64,000 nucleotides of DNA, taken from assembly GCA_964451375.1 (NCBI GenBank), contig CAYVIN010000007.1:1-64000 (forward strand), written 5' to 3'. The notes under the pieces are model-generated. The model did not search any database. It saw nothing but the letters and a program-made list of their open reading frames with translations, and had not been told where the DNA came from. Shown here one piece after another: positions 37,023-45,885 of the stretch. Position numbers and translations under genes: made by a program. Every line of letters starts with the position of its first letter. The first letter of the stretch is position 1. The stretch comes from JAGXQV01 sp964451375 (GTDB taxonomy: Bacteria; Pseudomonadota; Gammaproteobacteria; Burkholderiales; Sulfuricellaceae).

Positions 37023-38208
37023 CTTGGGCCAAACCAGGGTGGATGTTGAGGTAACGTCGTCCACAATCAGCTCGCCACCGCTCTCGCTATACATCCACAT
37101 CCCCTGGTGTGTGCGCAAGTGTCCGTATTGCGACTTCAACTCCCACGCTGTGGCGGACGAATTACCGGAGCACGAGTACATCGCGGCGCTGTTGCGCGAC
37201 CTGGAGATGGCCTTGCCGCAAGTGTGGGGACGCAAGGTAGTGTCGGTCTTCATCGGCGGAGGGACACCCAGTCTTCTCAGCCCGCGCGCGCTTGACGAGT
37301 TGCTCTCGGGAGTGCGGGCGATGCTGCCCGTCGAAGCAGGCGCGGAAATCACGCTGGAAGCCAATCCCGGCACGACTGAGGCGGGTAAGCTGGCGGATTT
37401 TCGCGATGCCGGGGTAACCCGTTTGTCGCTGGGCGTCCAGAGTTTCGATTCGCGCTTTTTGACGGCGCTCGGGCGCATCCATGATGGCGACGAAGCGCAC
37501 CGCGCGGTGGAGATGGCGCTGGCGCTGTTCGACAACGTCAACCTGGACTTGATGTATGGCCTGCCCGGCCAGAGCATCGACGAGGCCGTGGCGGACATCC
37601 GCACTGCCGTCGCCCACGGCCCGACACACCTTTCCGCGTATCACCTGACCCTGGAGCCGAATACGCTGTTTTACGCGAAACCGCCGCAATTGCCCGAGGA
37701 CGACGAGTGCGCGACCATGCAGGAAGCCATTGAGGAGGAATTGGCGGGTGCGGGTTTCGAGCATTACGAAACCTCCGCGTTCGCCCGCCCGTCCCGGCGC
37801 TGCCGCCACAATCTCAACTATTGGACTTACGGCGATTACCTGGGACTGGGCGCGGGGGCGCACGGCAAGCTGACTTTCCACGACCGCATCGTGCGCCAGG
37901 TGCGCCCGCGCGCCCCCCACGACTACCTGGCCGGCGTGGCGGCGGGTTCCCCGCCGGATGAGCAAATCGTCGCGCCTTCCGAACGCGGTTTCGAGTTCAT
38001 GATGAATGCGCTGCGCCTGACCGAGGGTTTCGATCCACGCCTGTTCACCCCGGCTACCGGGCTGCCTCTGGAGAGTCTGGCCACGCCGTTGCACGAAGCT
38101 GCGCGACGCGGCCTGCTATTTCAAAGCGACACGGTTATCCGCCCCACGCTGTTAGGACAGCGCTTTCTCAACGAACTCCTGCAAATTTTTCTCCCCGTAG
38201 AGAATTAG
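37012..38208 (+). CDS. hemW: Radical SAM heme chaperone HemW
   Basis: A 398-residue radical SAM protein. The cluster motif is IPWCVRKCPYCDFNSHA (Cx3Cx2C). Then come VSVFIGGGTPSLL, ITLEANPGTTEAGKL, RLSLGVQSFDS and the HemN_C-type C-terminal domain. It is a heme carrier/chaperone, not a coproporphyrinogen oxidase, since the oxidase-specific N terminus of HemN is absent. The ATG at 37012 overlaps the RCC1 gene by 11 bases. A start nearer LSLYIHIPWC is possible, because homologues usually have a shorter N terminus. Confidence 0.93.
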   Translation: MAGNLGQTRVDVEVTSSTISSPPLSLYIHIPWCVRKCPYCDFNSHAVADELPEHEYIAALLRDLEMALPQVWGRKVVSVFIGGGTPSLLSPRALDELLSGVRAMLPVEAGAEITLEANPGTTEAGKLADFRDAGVTRLSLGVQSFDSRFLTALGRIHDGDEAHRAVEMALALFDNVNLDLMYGLPGQSIDEAVADIRTAVAHGPTHLSAYHLTLEPNTLFYAKPPQLPEDDECATMQEAIEEELAGAGFEHYETSAFARPSRRCRHNLNYWTYGDYLGLGAGAHGKLTFHDRIVRQVRPRAPHDYLAGVAAGSPPDEQIVAPSERGFEFMMNALRLTEGFDPRLFTPATGLPLESLATPLHEAARRGLLFQSDTVIRPTLLGQRFLNELLQIFLPVEN

Positions 38209-38293
38209 CGGTTCCGTTGGACAAAAAGGAGCACCGGCGCTTTGCCGACAGGCCGACGCTCACCTCACCAATAGTCCACCGCCAAAAATTTCC

Positions 38294-38321
38294 TTGACAC
38301 ATCCATACCGGTCGGTATCTA
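38294..38321 (+). promoter_or_regulatory. tetR promoter with embedded operator
   Basis: A perfect -35 TTGACA (38294-38299) and -10 TATCTA (38316-38321) are 16 bases apart. The spacer contains the inverted repeat ATACCG-GT-CGGTAT (38305-38318), which shares its arms with the operator at 38949. Transcription would start about three bases before the tetR ATG at 38331, so the message would be nearly leaderless. Confidence 0.75.
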
Positions 38322-38330
38322 ATTGTCGTC

Positions 38331-38930
38331 ATGCAAACCAAACAACCCGACATCACCCGCGACAAGGTTCTCGAAGCTGCATTCTGCGAAATTCATCGCA
38401 GCGGTTTCCAGGCAGCGAGTATCGCCAACATTCTTTCCACCACTGGTCTGACCAAAGGGGCGCTATATCATCATTTCCCCACCAAACAGGCGCTCGGGCT
38501 GGCGGTAGTGGACGAGGTGGTTTACCGGCGGCTGGAGCAGCGTTTCTTTACGCCGTTGCGGGAAAGCCAACACCCTCTGGAAACTCTGCTCAATGCCTTG
38601 GGGAGCATTTCCGAACGCGCCGAGGAATTGGTCACGCTGGGTTGTCCGCTGAATAACCTGATGCAGGAAATGAGCCCCCTCGATCCCACGTTCAAGGAAC
38701 GCCTTGGAGCCATTCTGCAAGCCTGGCGGGATGCGGTTGAGGTCGCCCTGCGCACCGCGCAGGAACAGGGTCAACTCCGTTCCGATGTAAATTGCGGGGA
38801 AGCCGCGTTGTTTATCGTTTCCGCCTGGGAAGGCTGTATCGGCATCGCCAAAAATTTGCAGAGCGGCGCGGCGTTGGAGGTTTGCAGCCGTCAATTGCAA
38901 GCATATATTCGTAGCCTTTGCGTGACATAG
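38331..38930 (+). CDS. TetR/AcrR family transcriptional repressor
   Basis: A 199-residue regulator. The N-terminal helix-turn-helix is VLEAAFCEIHRSGFQAASIA followed by NILSTTGLTKGALYHHFPTK. The C-terminal ligand domain has a CPLNNLMQEMSPLDPTFKER segment seen in regulators of redox and electrophile-response operons. The gene lies behind a promoter that contains an operator matching the one before the next gene. I infer that it represses itself and the CMD-tautomerase-nitroreductase operon. No ribosome site is visible, consistent with leaderless translation. Confidence 0.92.
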   Translation: MQTKQPDITRDKVLEAAFCEIHRSGFQAASIANILSTTGLTKGALYHHFPTKQALGLAVVDEVVYRRLEQRFFTPLRESQHPLETLLNALGSISERAEELVTLGCPLNNLMQEMSPLDPTFKERLGAILQAWRDAVEVALRTAQEQGQLRSDVNCGEAALFIVSAWEGCIGIAKNLQSGAALEVCSRQLQAYIRSLCVT

Positions 38931-38948
38931 ATTTTTTTACCCACAAAC

Positions 38949-38966
38949 ATACCGACTGGTCGGTAT
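38949..38966 (+). promoter_or_regulatory. TetR operator upstream of the CMD operon
   Basis: ATACCGACTGGTCGGTAT is an inverted repeat (ACCGAC-TG-GTCGGT inside ATACCG...CGGTAT) with the same ATACCG/CGGTAT arms as the operator at 38305. It overlaps a possible -10, TATAAA, at 38964-38969, so bound repressor would block the promoter. Confidence 0.75.
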
Positions 38967-38988
38967 AAAGACCAAAAGGAGAACTACC

Positions 38989-39522
38989 ATGCCGTTGATC
39001 CAAACCGTTTCCCCCGCTCTGGCGCAAGGCCCGGTAGCGAAAGTTTACCGACAGTCCGAGGCGATGCTCGGGCGCGTCCCGAATGCCTTCCAGCTCTACA
39101 GCGGCAGCCCGGCGATCCTCGAAACGCAGTGGCGGCAAACCGCTTATTTCATGCGCCATCCCACCCTGAGCTTTCCGCTGCTGGCGCTCACAAGAATGCT
39201 GGTATCGCAGGACAACCGCTGCGACTACTGCATCGACCTCAACACCGCGATGCTGATCCAGCGCGCCGGTTTCACCCCCGAGCAAATTGCCGCGACCCGC
39301 CTTGATCCGGCGGTGGCGCCGCTGGAAGCCAAAGACAAGGCAATGCTGCTGTTTGCCCTGAAATCCACCCGCACACCGCAGGATGTATGCGCCGCCGACA
39401 TCGACGCGCTAAAAGCGCTGGGCTGGACGGAAAGCGACATTCTCGATGCGGTAGTCCACGCCGCTCGCAACATGGCTGCGGACATCGTTTTCAACACTTT
39501 CAAAATCGAACGCGACGATTAA
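38989..39522 (+). CDS. AhpD-like carboxymuconolactone decarboxylase family protein
   Basis: A 177-residue helical protein of the CMD/AhpD superfamily. It has the redox-type motif DNRCDYCIDLNTAML (CxxC with a following acidic position), and ends with AVVHAARNMAADIVFNTFKI. AhpD relatives act as peroxidase or alkylhydroperoxidase components. Here the substrate is unknown. It has a good AAAGGAG site, follows the second TetR operator, and is first in an operon with a tautomerase-like protein and a nitroreductase. Confidence 0.88.
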   Translation: MPLIQTVSPALAQGPVAKVYRQSEAMLGRVPNAFQLYSGSPAILETQWRQTAYFMRHPTLSFPLLALTRMLVSQDNRCDYCIDLNTAMLIQRAGFTPEQIAATRLDPAVAPLEAKDKAMLLFALKSTRTPQDVCAADIDALKALGWTESDILDAVVHAARNMAADIVFNTFKIERDD

Positions 39523-39536
39523 AGGGGAGAACCGCC

Positions 39537-39968
39537 ATGCCTTATTTGAACGTCAAACTTTGCGCCACACCAGCGGCGGAGATCACCTCCGCCATCGCTT
39601 TGCTGCTCACCGAGCTGACCGCTACGGTATTGCACAAAAAACGCGAACTGACTGCGGTGAGCGTCGAATATATCCCGCCTGGGCAATGGTTTATCGGTGG
39701 CGATGCGCTGGCCGGACAAAATCGCCCAACGTTTTTTCTCGATGTGAAGGTGACTCAGGGAACCAACAGCGAGGAAGAAAAAGCGGCTTACATTGCCCAG
39801 GTGTTCACCGCCGTTGAAGCGTTACTCGGCGAGGTTCACCCCACCAGCTACATCGTAATTCATGAAGTACGCGGCGACGCCTGGGGGTATCAAGGACAGA
39901 CCCAGGCCTTCCGCCAGCAACAGAATCAACCCCAACCGTCCCTTTTTCTTTCAGGAGAACATTCATGA
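39537..39968 (+). CDS. 4-oxalocrotonate tautomerase/MIF-superfamily protein
   Basis: A 143-residue protein starting MPYLNVKLCATPAAEITSAI. The Pro directly after the initiator Met is the general base of the tautomerase superfamily. The body includes VSVEYIPPGQWFIGGDALAG and SYIVIHEVRGDAWGYQGQTQ. The ATG at 39537 follows AAAGGGGAGA. It ends overlapping the nitroreductase start by four bases (ATGA). It probably handles keto-enol chemistry of an aromatic or quinone-like compound together with its neighbours, which is inference. Confidence 0.82.
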   Translation: MPYLNVKLCATPAAEITSAIALLLTELTATVLHKKRELTAVSVEYIPPGQWFIGGDALAGQNRPTFFLDVKVTQGTNSEEEKAAYIAQVFTAVEALLGEVHPTSYIVIHEVRGDAWGYQGQTQAFRQQQNQPQPSLFLSGEHS

Positions 39969-40567
39969 ACGTCAGTCTTGCAATCAATAACCGCCGCGCA
40001 GTCAAGGCTTTTGATCCCAACCACGAAATGAGCGAAGCGGAAATCGAACAGCTTATGGGACTGGCGCTGCTTTCGCCGACCGCCTTCAACATTCAAAACT
40101 GGCGCTTTGTGCTGGCGCGCGACCCGGTGTTGCGCCGCCAGATTCGCGCCGCCGCCTGGAATCAGGCGCAAGTCACCGACGCCTCGCTGCTGGTGGTGCT
40201 CACCGCCGATCTGCAGGCATGGAACAAAGAGCCGGCGCGCTATTGGCGTAACGCCCCGCAAGCGGCGCAAGACTATCTGTTGCCGGCAATGCATCAATAT
40301 TACTCGGGCAAGGAACAGGTGCAGCGCGACGAAGCCATGCGCTCCTGTGGAATCGCCGCCACGACACTGATGCTGGCGGCTCAGGAAATGGGTTACCAGT
40401 CCTGCCCGATGGACGGTTTTGATTTCGATACGGTGGGGAATTTGATCAACCTGCCGGCTGACCATGTGGTCGCGATGTTCGTCGCCATCGGCAAAGGTAT
40501 TGCCGAACCATATCCACGCGGCGGGCAGTTGCCAATGAACGAGGTGGTGATCCGCGACCGCTTTTAG
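39965..40567 (+). CDS. Nitroreductase-family FMN oxidoreductase
   Basis: A 200-residue flavoprotein. The FMN-binding N terminus is LAINNRRAVKAFDPNHEMSE, the active-site loop is LLSPTAFNIQNWRFVLARD, and the C-terminal part is LAAQEMGYQSCPMDGFDFDT. Such enzymes reduce nitroaromatics, quinones or enones with NAD(P)H. It is the last gene of the TetR-controlled operon. Its 3' end overlaps the convergent GAF/HD-GYP gene by four bases. Confidence 0.92.
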   Translation: MNVSLAINNRRAVKAFDPNHEMSEAEIEQLMGLALLSPTAFNIQNWRFVLARDPVLRRQIRAAAWNQAQVTDASLLVVLTADLQAWNKEPARYWRNAPQAAQDYLLPAMHQYYSGKEQVQRDEAMRSCGIAATTLMLAAQEMGYQSCPMDGFDFDTVGNLINLPADHVVAMFVAIGKGIAEPYPRGGQLPMNEVVIRDRF

Positions 40568-42195
40568 TCGCTCAGACCTGGAATCCGAGTTTCGTCCACC
40601 TCGTCAAACTGGCTGGCGTCGAGGTGGCGGCGCGCATATTCCAAGTAGATTTTCTCGCGCATGAAAAGACGGAACAGATCGCGATCAATGTGATTGTCCT
40701 GGGCCATCCGCCCCAAAATAGTCAGCGCCTGGGTCAGCGACATGCCGGGACGGTAAGGTCTATCCTTGGCGGTCAGAGCTTCAAATACATCGGCAATGGC
40801 CAGCACTTTCATCTGCACCGACATCTGCGCGCCGGTCAGCCCCATCGGATACCCCTTGCCGTCGATGCGCTCGTGATGCGCCCCGGCAATCAGCGGAACG
40901 TTGGCAAGCTGGCGCGGCCACGGCAGTTGTTCGAGCATCACCATGGTGGTCATCACGTGGCGGTTGATGATCTCGCGCTCGGCATCGGTGAGCGTACCGC
41001 GCGGAATGTTCAGACAGGCATTCTCCTCAGCACTCAGCACGGGTGACTTTTCACCCTGGCGGTTGGTGTAATACCTTGCCGCGATACCGTTCACGCGCTC
41101 CTGATGCGGCTGCGACATGAATTCACGTCCAAAATTACATTGCTGCAAAAAGCTGAATTCCTCATCAAGCGTCGCCCAGCTCTCGCGCAAGGCGGCTTCC
41201 AGCCCCTCAAGCACCGATTCGTCAACGCCCTGGCGAAGCAAATCAATATGCCGCTTCAACATGGCAATTTCGGCGTCGCGTTTAAGAATCTCAAAGCGCG
41301 CTTCAACCAGGTGAATGCGGTCAAACAGGGTTTCCAGCTTGGTTGCCTTATCCACCACATGAACGGGCGTGGCAAGCTTGCCGCAATCATGCAGCAACCC
41401 GGCAATCTTTAATTCATAAAACTCCGCCTCGCTCATACTGAACCCGGCAAACGGCCCCTCCCGCGCGGCATGGGCCGCTTCGGCCAGCATCATGGCCAAT
41501 TCCGGGACACGTTGACCGTGGCTGCCGGTATATGGCGATTTTTCGTCGATAGCGATGTTGATACCCTGGATCAGAGCCTCGAACAATTCGCGCATCTGAT
41601 CGAGCAGGTTGCGGTTGGTCAACGCAATCGCCGCTTGCGACGCGAGCGACTCGGCCAATTCCTGAGCATTCGGGGAGAACGGCACGGTTCCACCGGTGGC
41701 GGGATTAACTGAATTGATCAGTTGCAGCGCACCGATAACCTCGTTTTGATGATTTTTTAGCGGAATCGTTAAAAATGATTGGGAGCGGTAACCGGTTTTT
41801 TCATCGAAAGCCCGCGTTCCGGAAAAGTCGAAACCGGTTTCTGCATACACGTCGGGAATGTTGATAGTGCAGTTGTGCAGCACTGCGCTGGTCACCACCA
41901 GTGAATCGTTGAGCGAACCATCCTCACGATATAACGCCACCGGGCCAAGCGTCGCGGGTTTGCCGCTTTTGCCGCCCATGGCGATATTCAGGGAATTATT
42001 GTGAAGAATTTCAAAGCGCAGCAGATGTTTGTCCACCAGGTACAGCGTACCGGCATCGGCGAAGGTCACTTCCTGGGCTGCAACCAGAATGCTTTCAAGC
42101 AGCTGAGTGGTATCTTTTTCAGCAGATAATGAAGCCCCAACGGCGGTCAGCTTGCGGAGGCGAGATAACAGGGACTCCACCGTATCGGCGGTCAT
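40564..42195 (-). CDS. GAF + HD-GYP cyclic-di-GMP phosphodiesterase
   Basis: A 543-residue cytoplasmic signalling protein. A GAF sensor occupies residues 15-200 (DAGTLYLVDKHLLRFEILHN, IPLKNHQNEVIGALQLINS). An HD-GYP domain follows, with the metal pair in GLLHDCGKLATP and the signature HHERIDGKGYPMGL. HD-GYP domains hydrolyse c-di-GMP to pGpG or GMP. An unusually long linker of about 100 residues separates the first HD histidine region from the GYP segment. The TGA at 40564 overlaps the nitroreductase stop. A strong terminator separates the gene from HU upstream. Confidence 0.93.
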   Translation of the reverse strand: MTADTVESLLSRLRKLTAVGASLSAEKDTTQLLESILVAAQEVTFADAGTLYLVDKHLLRFEILHNNSLNIAMGGKSGKPATLGPVALYREDGSLNDSLVVTSAVLHNCTINIPDVYAETGFDFSGTRAFDEKTGYRSQSFLTIPLKNHQNEVIGALQLINSVNPATGGTVPFSPNAQELAESLASQAAIALTNRNLLDQMRELFEALIQGINIAIDEKSPYTGSHGQRVPELAMMLAEAAHAAREGPFAGFSMSEAEFYELKIAGLLHDCGKLATPVHVVDKATKLETLFDRIHLVEARFEILKRDAEIAMLKRHIDLLRQGVDESVLEGLEAALRESWATLDEEFSFLQQCNFGREFMSQPHQERVNGIAARYYTNRQGEKSPVLSAEENACLNIPRGTLTDAEREIINRHVMTTMVMLEQLPWPRQLANVPLIAGAHHERIDGKGYPMGLTGAQMSVQMKVLAIADVFEALTAKDRPYRPGMSLTQALTILGRMAQDNHIDRDLFRLFMREKIYLEYARRHLDASQFDEVDETRIPGLSD

Positions 42196-42220
42196 GGTGG
42201 TGAGGTTTCCGGCGTCAGAC

Positions 42221-42255
42221 AGAAAAAAACCTGGACGCCGTCAGGCGGCGTCCAG
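42221..42255 (-). terminator. Rho-independent terminator of the HU gene
   Basis: A ten-base stem CTGGACGCCG/CGGCGTCCAG with a TCAGG loop is followed, on the minus strand, by TTTTTTT (plus-strand A run 42223-42229). Confidence 0.9.
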
Positions 42256-42282
42256 GGCTTTATTTTCTGTGGGTGAAGCGGA

Positions 42283-42591
42283 TTACTTCTTCGCCTTGGC
42301 GACGGGCTTGGCTTTTTCGCCGGAAACGGTATCGGCAAGCGCCTTACCGACTTTGAATTTCACGACTTTCTTGGCGTCGATCTTGATGGTTTTGCCGGTA
42401 GCGGGGTTACGGCCTTCGCGAGCGGCGCGTTCGGTCACGGCAAAAGTGCCGAAACCGATCAGTTGCACGGATTCCTGTTTGGTCAGCGCATCCTTCACCG
42501 CGCCCATCAGTGCATCCAGCATTTCGGCGGTTTTTGCTTTGGACGCGCCAGTCTTGGCGGCAACGGCATCAACGAGTTCTGCTTTATTCAT
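42283..42591 (-). CDS. hup: DNA-binding protein HU
   Basis: A 102-residue histone-like protein that bends and compacts DNA. MNKAELVDAVAAKTGASKAK starts the helical part, LIGFGTFAVTERAAREGRNP is the conserved beta core, and GKTIKIDAKKVVKFKVGKAL forms the DNA-clamping arm. The C terminus has a short basic Lys/Ala tail (KPVAKAKK), longer than in E. coli HU. The ATG at 42591 is nine bases from GGAG; an ATG nine bases further upstream overlaps the ribosome site and is rejected. Confidence 0.96.
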   Translation of the reverse strand: MNKAELVDAVAAKTGASKAKTAEMLDALMGAVKDALTKQESVQLIGFGTFAVTERAAREGRNPATGKTIKIDAKKVVKFKVGKALADTVSGEKAKPVAKAKK

Positions 42592-43080
42592 TTGCAACAT
42601 CTCCTTTGTTTGGTTAAGTGGTAAATATCAGCAACAACAGCAACTATAACCGGTAATGGCGAGTCAATCACATACCAGACATGCCCCCGTACAAAATAAT
42701 GACATTGCCATAATAATGCAAACCGGGAATTCCTGAAACCGACATGAATGTGGACTCCCCCATTATCTGAAAAGCATCATCCTGTGTAAATCCGATTTTC
42801 CCATTGGCACTTCCAGAATCTTGTTGTATTCCGGCGGGCACGAACGTAATTGAGGCGCTGTTGTCGTGAATTTGTAAGAAAAAGGTAAGAAACCGGCTGC
42901 TGAATATTATTATTCCTGATGCTGCCTTATTCAGGCAAAATATGCCAACAACTCCTCCCCTATGCAAGCGCTATTTTGGTTTTTCCAAAAAAATAGTTCG
43001 CCCCCCGTAAAGATGTGGAGAATAGTCAACACTTTCCCGGCCAGCCACTTCAGTATCTCAATCATTCGTCTTTCGCCTCA
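42592..43080. other. Gene-poor spacer upstream of HU and bioA
   Basis: About 490 bases, richer in A+T than the flanks. They must hold the divergent HU and bioA promoters. A TATAGT on the minus strand near 42640 could be the HU -10 element. A 99-codon minus-strand frame here has unusual composition and no ribosome site, so I do not accept it as a gene. I see no RNA structure. Confidence 0.4.
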
Positions 43081-44397
43081 ATGAAAAATCAGGATTTGCT
43101 TTATCGTTCGCGCGCTGCCGTCTGGCATCCCTGCACTCAGATGAAACACCACGAAACCCTGCCGCTGGTTCCCATTGCCGGCGGCGCAGGCGCGTGGCTA
43201 TTCGATTTCGAGGGGAAACGTTATCTTGACGGGGTAAGTTCCTGGTGGGTCAACCTGTTCGGCCATTGCAATCCACGCATCAATGCCGCCCTCAAGGATC
43301 AACTCGACACGCTGGAACACGTGATTCTCGCCGGTTTCACCCAACGTCCGGTGGTCGAGCTTTCGGAACGACTGGCGCGGCTCTCCGGGCTGGGACATGC
43401 CTTTTACGGGTCGGACGGCGCATCCGCCACCGAAATCGCCTTGAAAATGAGCTTCCATTACTGGCGCAACCGGGGCCGCCCGGCAAAAACCCGCTTCGTC
43501 AGCCTCGCCAACGGCTACCACGGTGAAACGGTGGGCGCGCTGGCCGTCACTGACGTAGCGCTGTTCAAGGACACCTACGCACCGCTCCTGCGTAGCGGGA
43601 CACAAGTCCCCACGCCGGACTGGCGAAACGCCGCGCCGGGCGAATCGCCCCGGGAATTCGCAGTGCGCCGCGCCGCCGACCTGCGTAATCACCTGAAAAA
43701 ACACTATCAGGAAACTGCCGCCCTGATCCTCGAACCGCTAGTGCAAGGTGCGGCGGGAATGGCCATGTATGACCCGGAATACCTGCGCCTGGCGCGCGCC
43801 GCCTGCGACGAATTCGAAGTACACCTGATCGCCGACGAAATCGCCGTAGGATTCGGCAGAACCGGCACATTCTTCGCCCATGAACAAGCCGGCATCCGGC
43901 CCGACTTCCTGTGCCTGTCGAAAGGCATCACCGGCGGCTACCTGCCGCTTTCGACCGTGCTCAGCCGCGAGGAAATTTATCAGGCGTTTTACCACGATGA
44001 CGTACGCCAGGGTTTTCTGCACTCCCATTCCTATACCGGCAACGCCCTCGCCTGCCGCGCCGCACTGGCGGTGCTGGACATCTTCGAGGAAGACCGGGTG
44101 ATTGCCGCGAACCGTGACAAAACGGCGCGTTTCAACACCCTGTTCGCGCCGCTCGCGACTCACCCGCACGTCGTAAACTTCCGCAATATCGGCATGATCT
44201 GGGCGTTTGAAGTCCAGGATGCGCCAACCGACTTCGCCCGGCGCTTTTTTGAAGAAGGGCTGAAACGCGAAATCCTTTTGCGGCCCATTGGTAACACCGT
44301 CTATTTCATGCCGCCTTACATCGTTGATGAAGGTGAAATGACACACCTGCACAATGCCACGCTAGACATCCTGAACAACCTGGAAACACTTAAATGA
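43081..44397 (+). CDS. bioA: Adenosylmethionine-8-amino-7-oxononanoate aminotransferase
   Basis: A 438-residue PLP aminotransferase of biotin synthesis that uses SAM as the amino donor. Visible signatures are AAVWHPCTQMKHHETLPLVP, YLDGVSSWWVNLFGHCNPRI, the PLP aspartate region HLIADEIAVGFGRTG, and the Schiff-base lysine in FLCLSKGITGGYLPLSTVLS. The ATG at 43081 gives the usual start; a GTG 66 bases upstream is in frame but adds unmatched residues. No other bio gene is in the window. dacB starts inside the bioA stop (four-base overlap). Confidence 0.96.
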   Translation: MKNQDLLYRSRAAVWHPCTQMKHHETLPLVPIAGGAGAWLFDFEGKRYLDGVSSWWVNLFGHCNPRINAALKDQLDTLEHVILAGFTQRPVVELSERLARLSGLGHAFYGSDGASATEIALKMSFHYWRNRGRPAKTRFVSLANGYHGETVGALAVTDVALFKDTYAPLLRSGTQVPTPDWRNAAPGESPREFAVRRAADLRNHLKKHYQETAALILEPLVQGAAGMAMYDPEYLRLARAACDEFEVHLIADEIAVGFGRTGTFFAHEQAGIRPDFLCLSKGITGGYLPLSTVLSREEIYQAFYHDDVRQGFLHSHSYTGNALACRAALAVLDIFEEDRVIAANRDKTARFNTLFAPLATHPHVVNFRNIGMIWAFEVQDAPTDFARRFFEEGLKREILLRPIGNTVYFMPPYIVDEGEMTHLHNATLDILNNLETLK

Positions 44398-45782
44398 AAC
44401 ACCTTCTCGCCGCATTGCTCCTGTGCGCAGCACTACCGGCCCACGCCGTCCTTCCCGCGCCAGTCGCCAAAGCACTCCACGACGCCGCCATTCCCGAACA
44501 AAACGTTGCGGTTTATGTACGCGAAACCGGGACAGCCAAATCCCTGCTCGATCATCTTTCCAGCCAGCCGTTAAGCCCGGCGTCGACCATGAAGCTGGTT
44601 ACGACCTATGCCGCACTGGAACTGCTCGGCCCCATCCATACCTGGCAAACCGGGCTATATGCCGAATCCACCCCGCAAAACGGGGTATTGGAAGGCGACA
44701 TTTACCTCAAGGGTTCAGGCGACCCGGCTTTGACCATCGAGCGTTTCTGGCTGCTGCTGCGCGATTTGCGTTTATCCGGGGTGCGTGAATTACGCGGCAA
44801 CCTGGTGCTCGACGACAGCCGCTTTGTCGTGCCAGCCAGCGATCCGGGCGCGTTCGACAACGCCCCATTGCGTCCTTACAACGTCCTCCCCGACGCCTTG
44901 CTGGTCAATTTCAAAAGCACCCGTTTTCGCCTGCTGCCCGCTGATAACGGCAAAGGCGTACGCATCCTGGCCGACCCCGCGCCGCCTCAACTGGCTCTCG
45001 ACAACCGTTTGCGTCTCGTCGAAGGAGAATGCGGCGACTGGCGGGAGGGTATCGAAGCCGGCGCAACCCGTAATGGCGGCACGGTGAATGTCAGCTTCAG
45101 CGGCGACTATCCGCTCGCCTGTGGAGAAAAAACCTGGCATCTCTCCCTGATCGATAACCCTACCTATGTCGGCTCGCTGTTTCGGATGCTCTGGGAAGAA
45201 GTCGGCGGCGTTCTGAGCGGCGCGACCAAACGCGGCGTAACGCCGCCCGCCGCCCGCCTGCTGGCGAGCGCCGAATCGCGTCCGCTCGCCGATATCGTCC
45301 GCGACATCAACAAATTCAGCAACAACGTGATGGCCCGCCAATTGCTGCTTACCCTCGGCAACGGCAAAACCGATACCGGCGCCCAGGCCATCAACACCTG
45401 GCTGGCGGAAAAAGGCCTGCGTTTCCCGGAACTGGTCGTCGATAACGGTTCCGGCCTGTCGCGCCGCGAGCGTATCAGCGCGGAACATCTCGGGGAATTG
45501 CTGATGGCCGCCTGGCGCAGCCCGATGATGGCGGAATTCGTCTCCTCGCTGCCTATCGCGGGTATCGACGGCACCATGAAAAAACGCCTGGTCGAACGCG
45601 GCGTCGCCAGCCACGCCCATATCAAGACCGGCTCGCTGCGCGGCGTCAAGGCCATCGCCGGCTACGTCCACGACCGCAAGGGGCGCAACATCGCGGTGGT
45701 GTTCCTGATCAACCACCCCAACGCCGCAGCCGGGCAAGCCGCCCAGGACGCCTTGCTGGAGTGGATTTACCAACGCTCCTGA
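44394..45782 (+). CDS. dacB: D-alanyl-D-alanine carboxypeptidase/endopeptidase (PBP4)
   Basis: A 462-residue periplasmic peptidoglycan hydrolase. The signal peptide is residues 1-18 (KHLLAALLLCAALPAHA). The catalytic motifs are S64-T-M-K67 (LSPASTMKLV), SNN in DINKFSNNVMARQ, and KTG in HAHIKTGSLRGV. The domain inserted between the first two motifs is present, as in PBP4. The coding overlap with bioA is probably just compaction. No terminator is clear before the next gene. Confidence 0.95.
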   Translation: MKHLLAALLLCAALPAHAVLPAPVAKALHDAAIPEQNVAVYVRETGTAKSLLDHLSSQPLSPASTMKLVTTYAALELLGPIHTWQTGLYAESTPQNGVLEGDIYLKGSGDPALTIERFWLLLRDLRLSGVRELRGNLVLDDSRFVVPASDPGAFDNAPLRPYNVLPDALLVNFKSTRFRLLPADNGKGVRILADPAPPQLALDNRLRLVEGECGDWREGIEAGATRNGGTVNVSFSGDYPLACGEKTWHLSLIDNPTYVGSLFRMLWEEVGGVLSGATKRGVTPPAARLLASAESRPLADIVRDINKFSNNVMARQLLLTLGNGKTDTGAQAINTWLAEKGLRFPELVVDNGSGLSRRERISAEHLGELLMAAWRSPMMAEFVSSLPIAGIDGTMKKRLVERGVASHAHIKTGSLRGVKAIAGYVHDRKGRNIAVVFLINHPNAAAGQAAQDALLEWIYQRS

Positions 45783-45885
45783 CGGTTGACGGGAAAAAAA
45801 TCGCTACGCACGTGTCACGAATTGGAAATAGTTTTGTAGTCGCGCACGGCTGGGGCTATGCTTATGAAAAAAGTTGACCCCAGTC

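Noticed and set aside
42668..42967. 99-codon minus-strand frame upstream of HU
   Set aside because: A+T-rich spacer, odd composition, no ribosome site and no recognisable motif.
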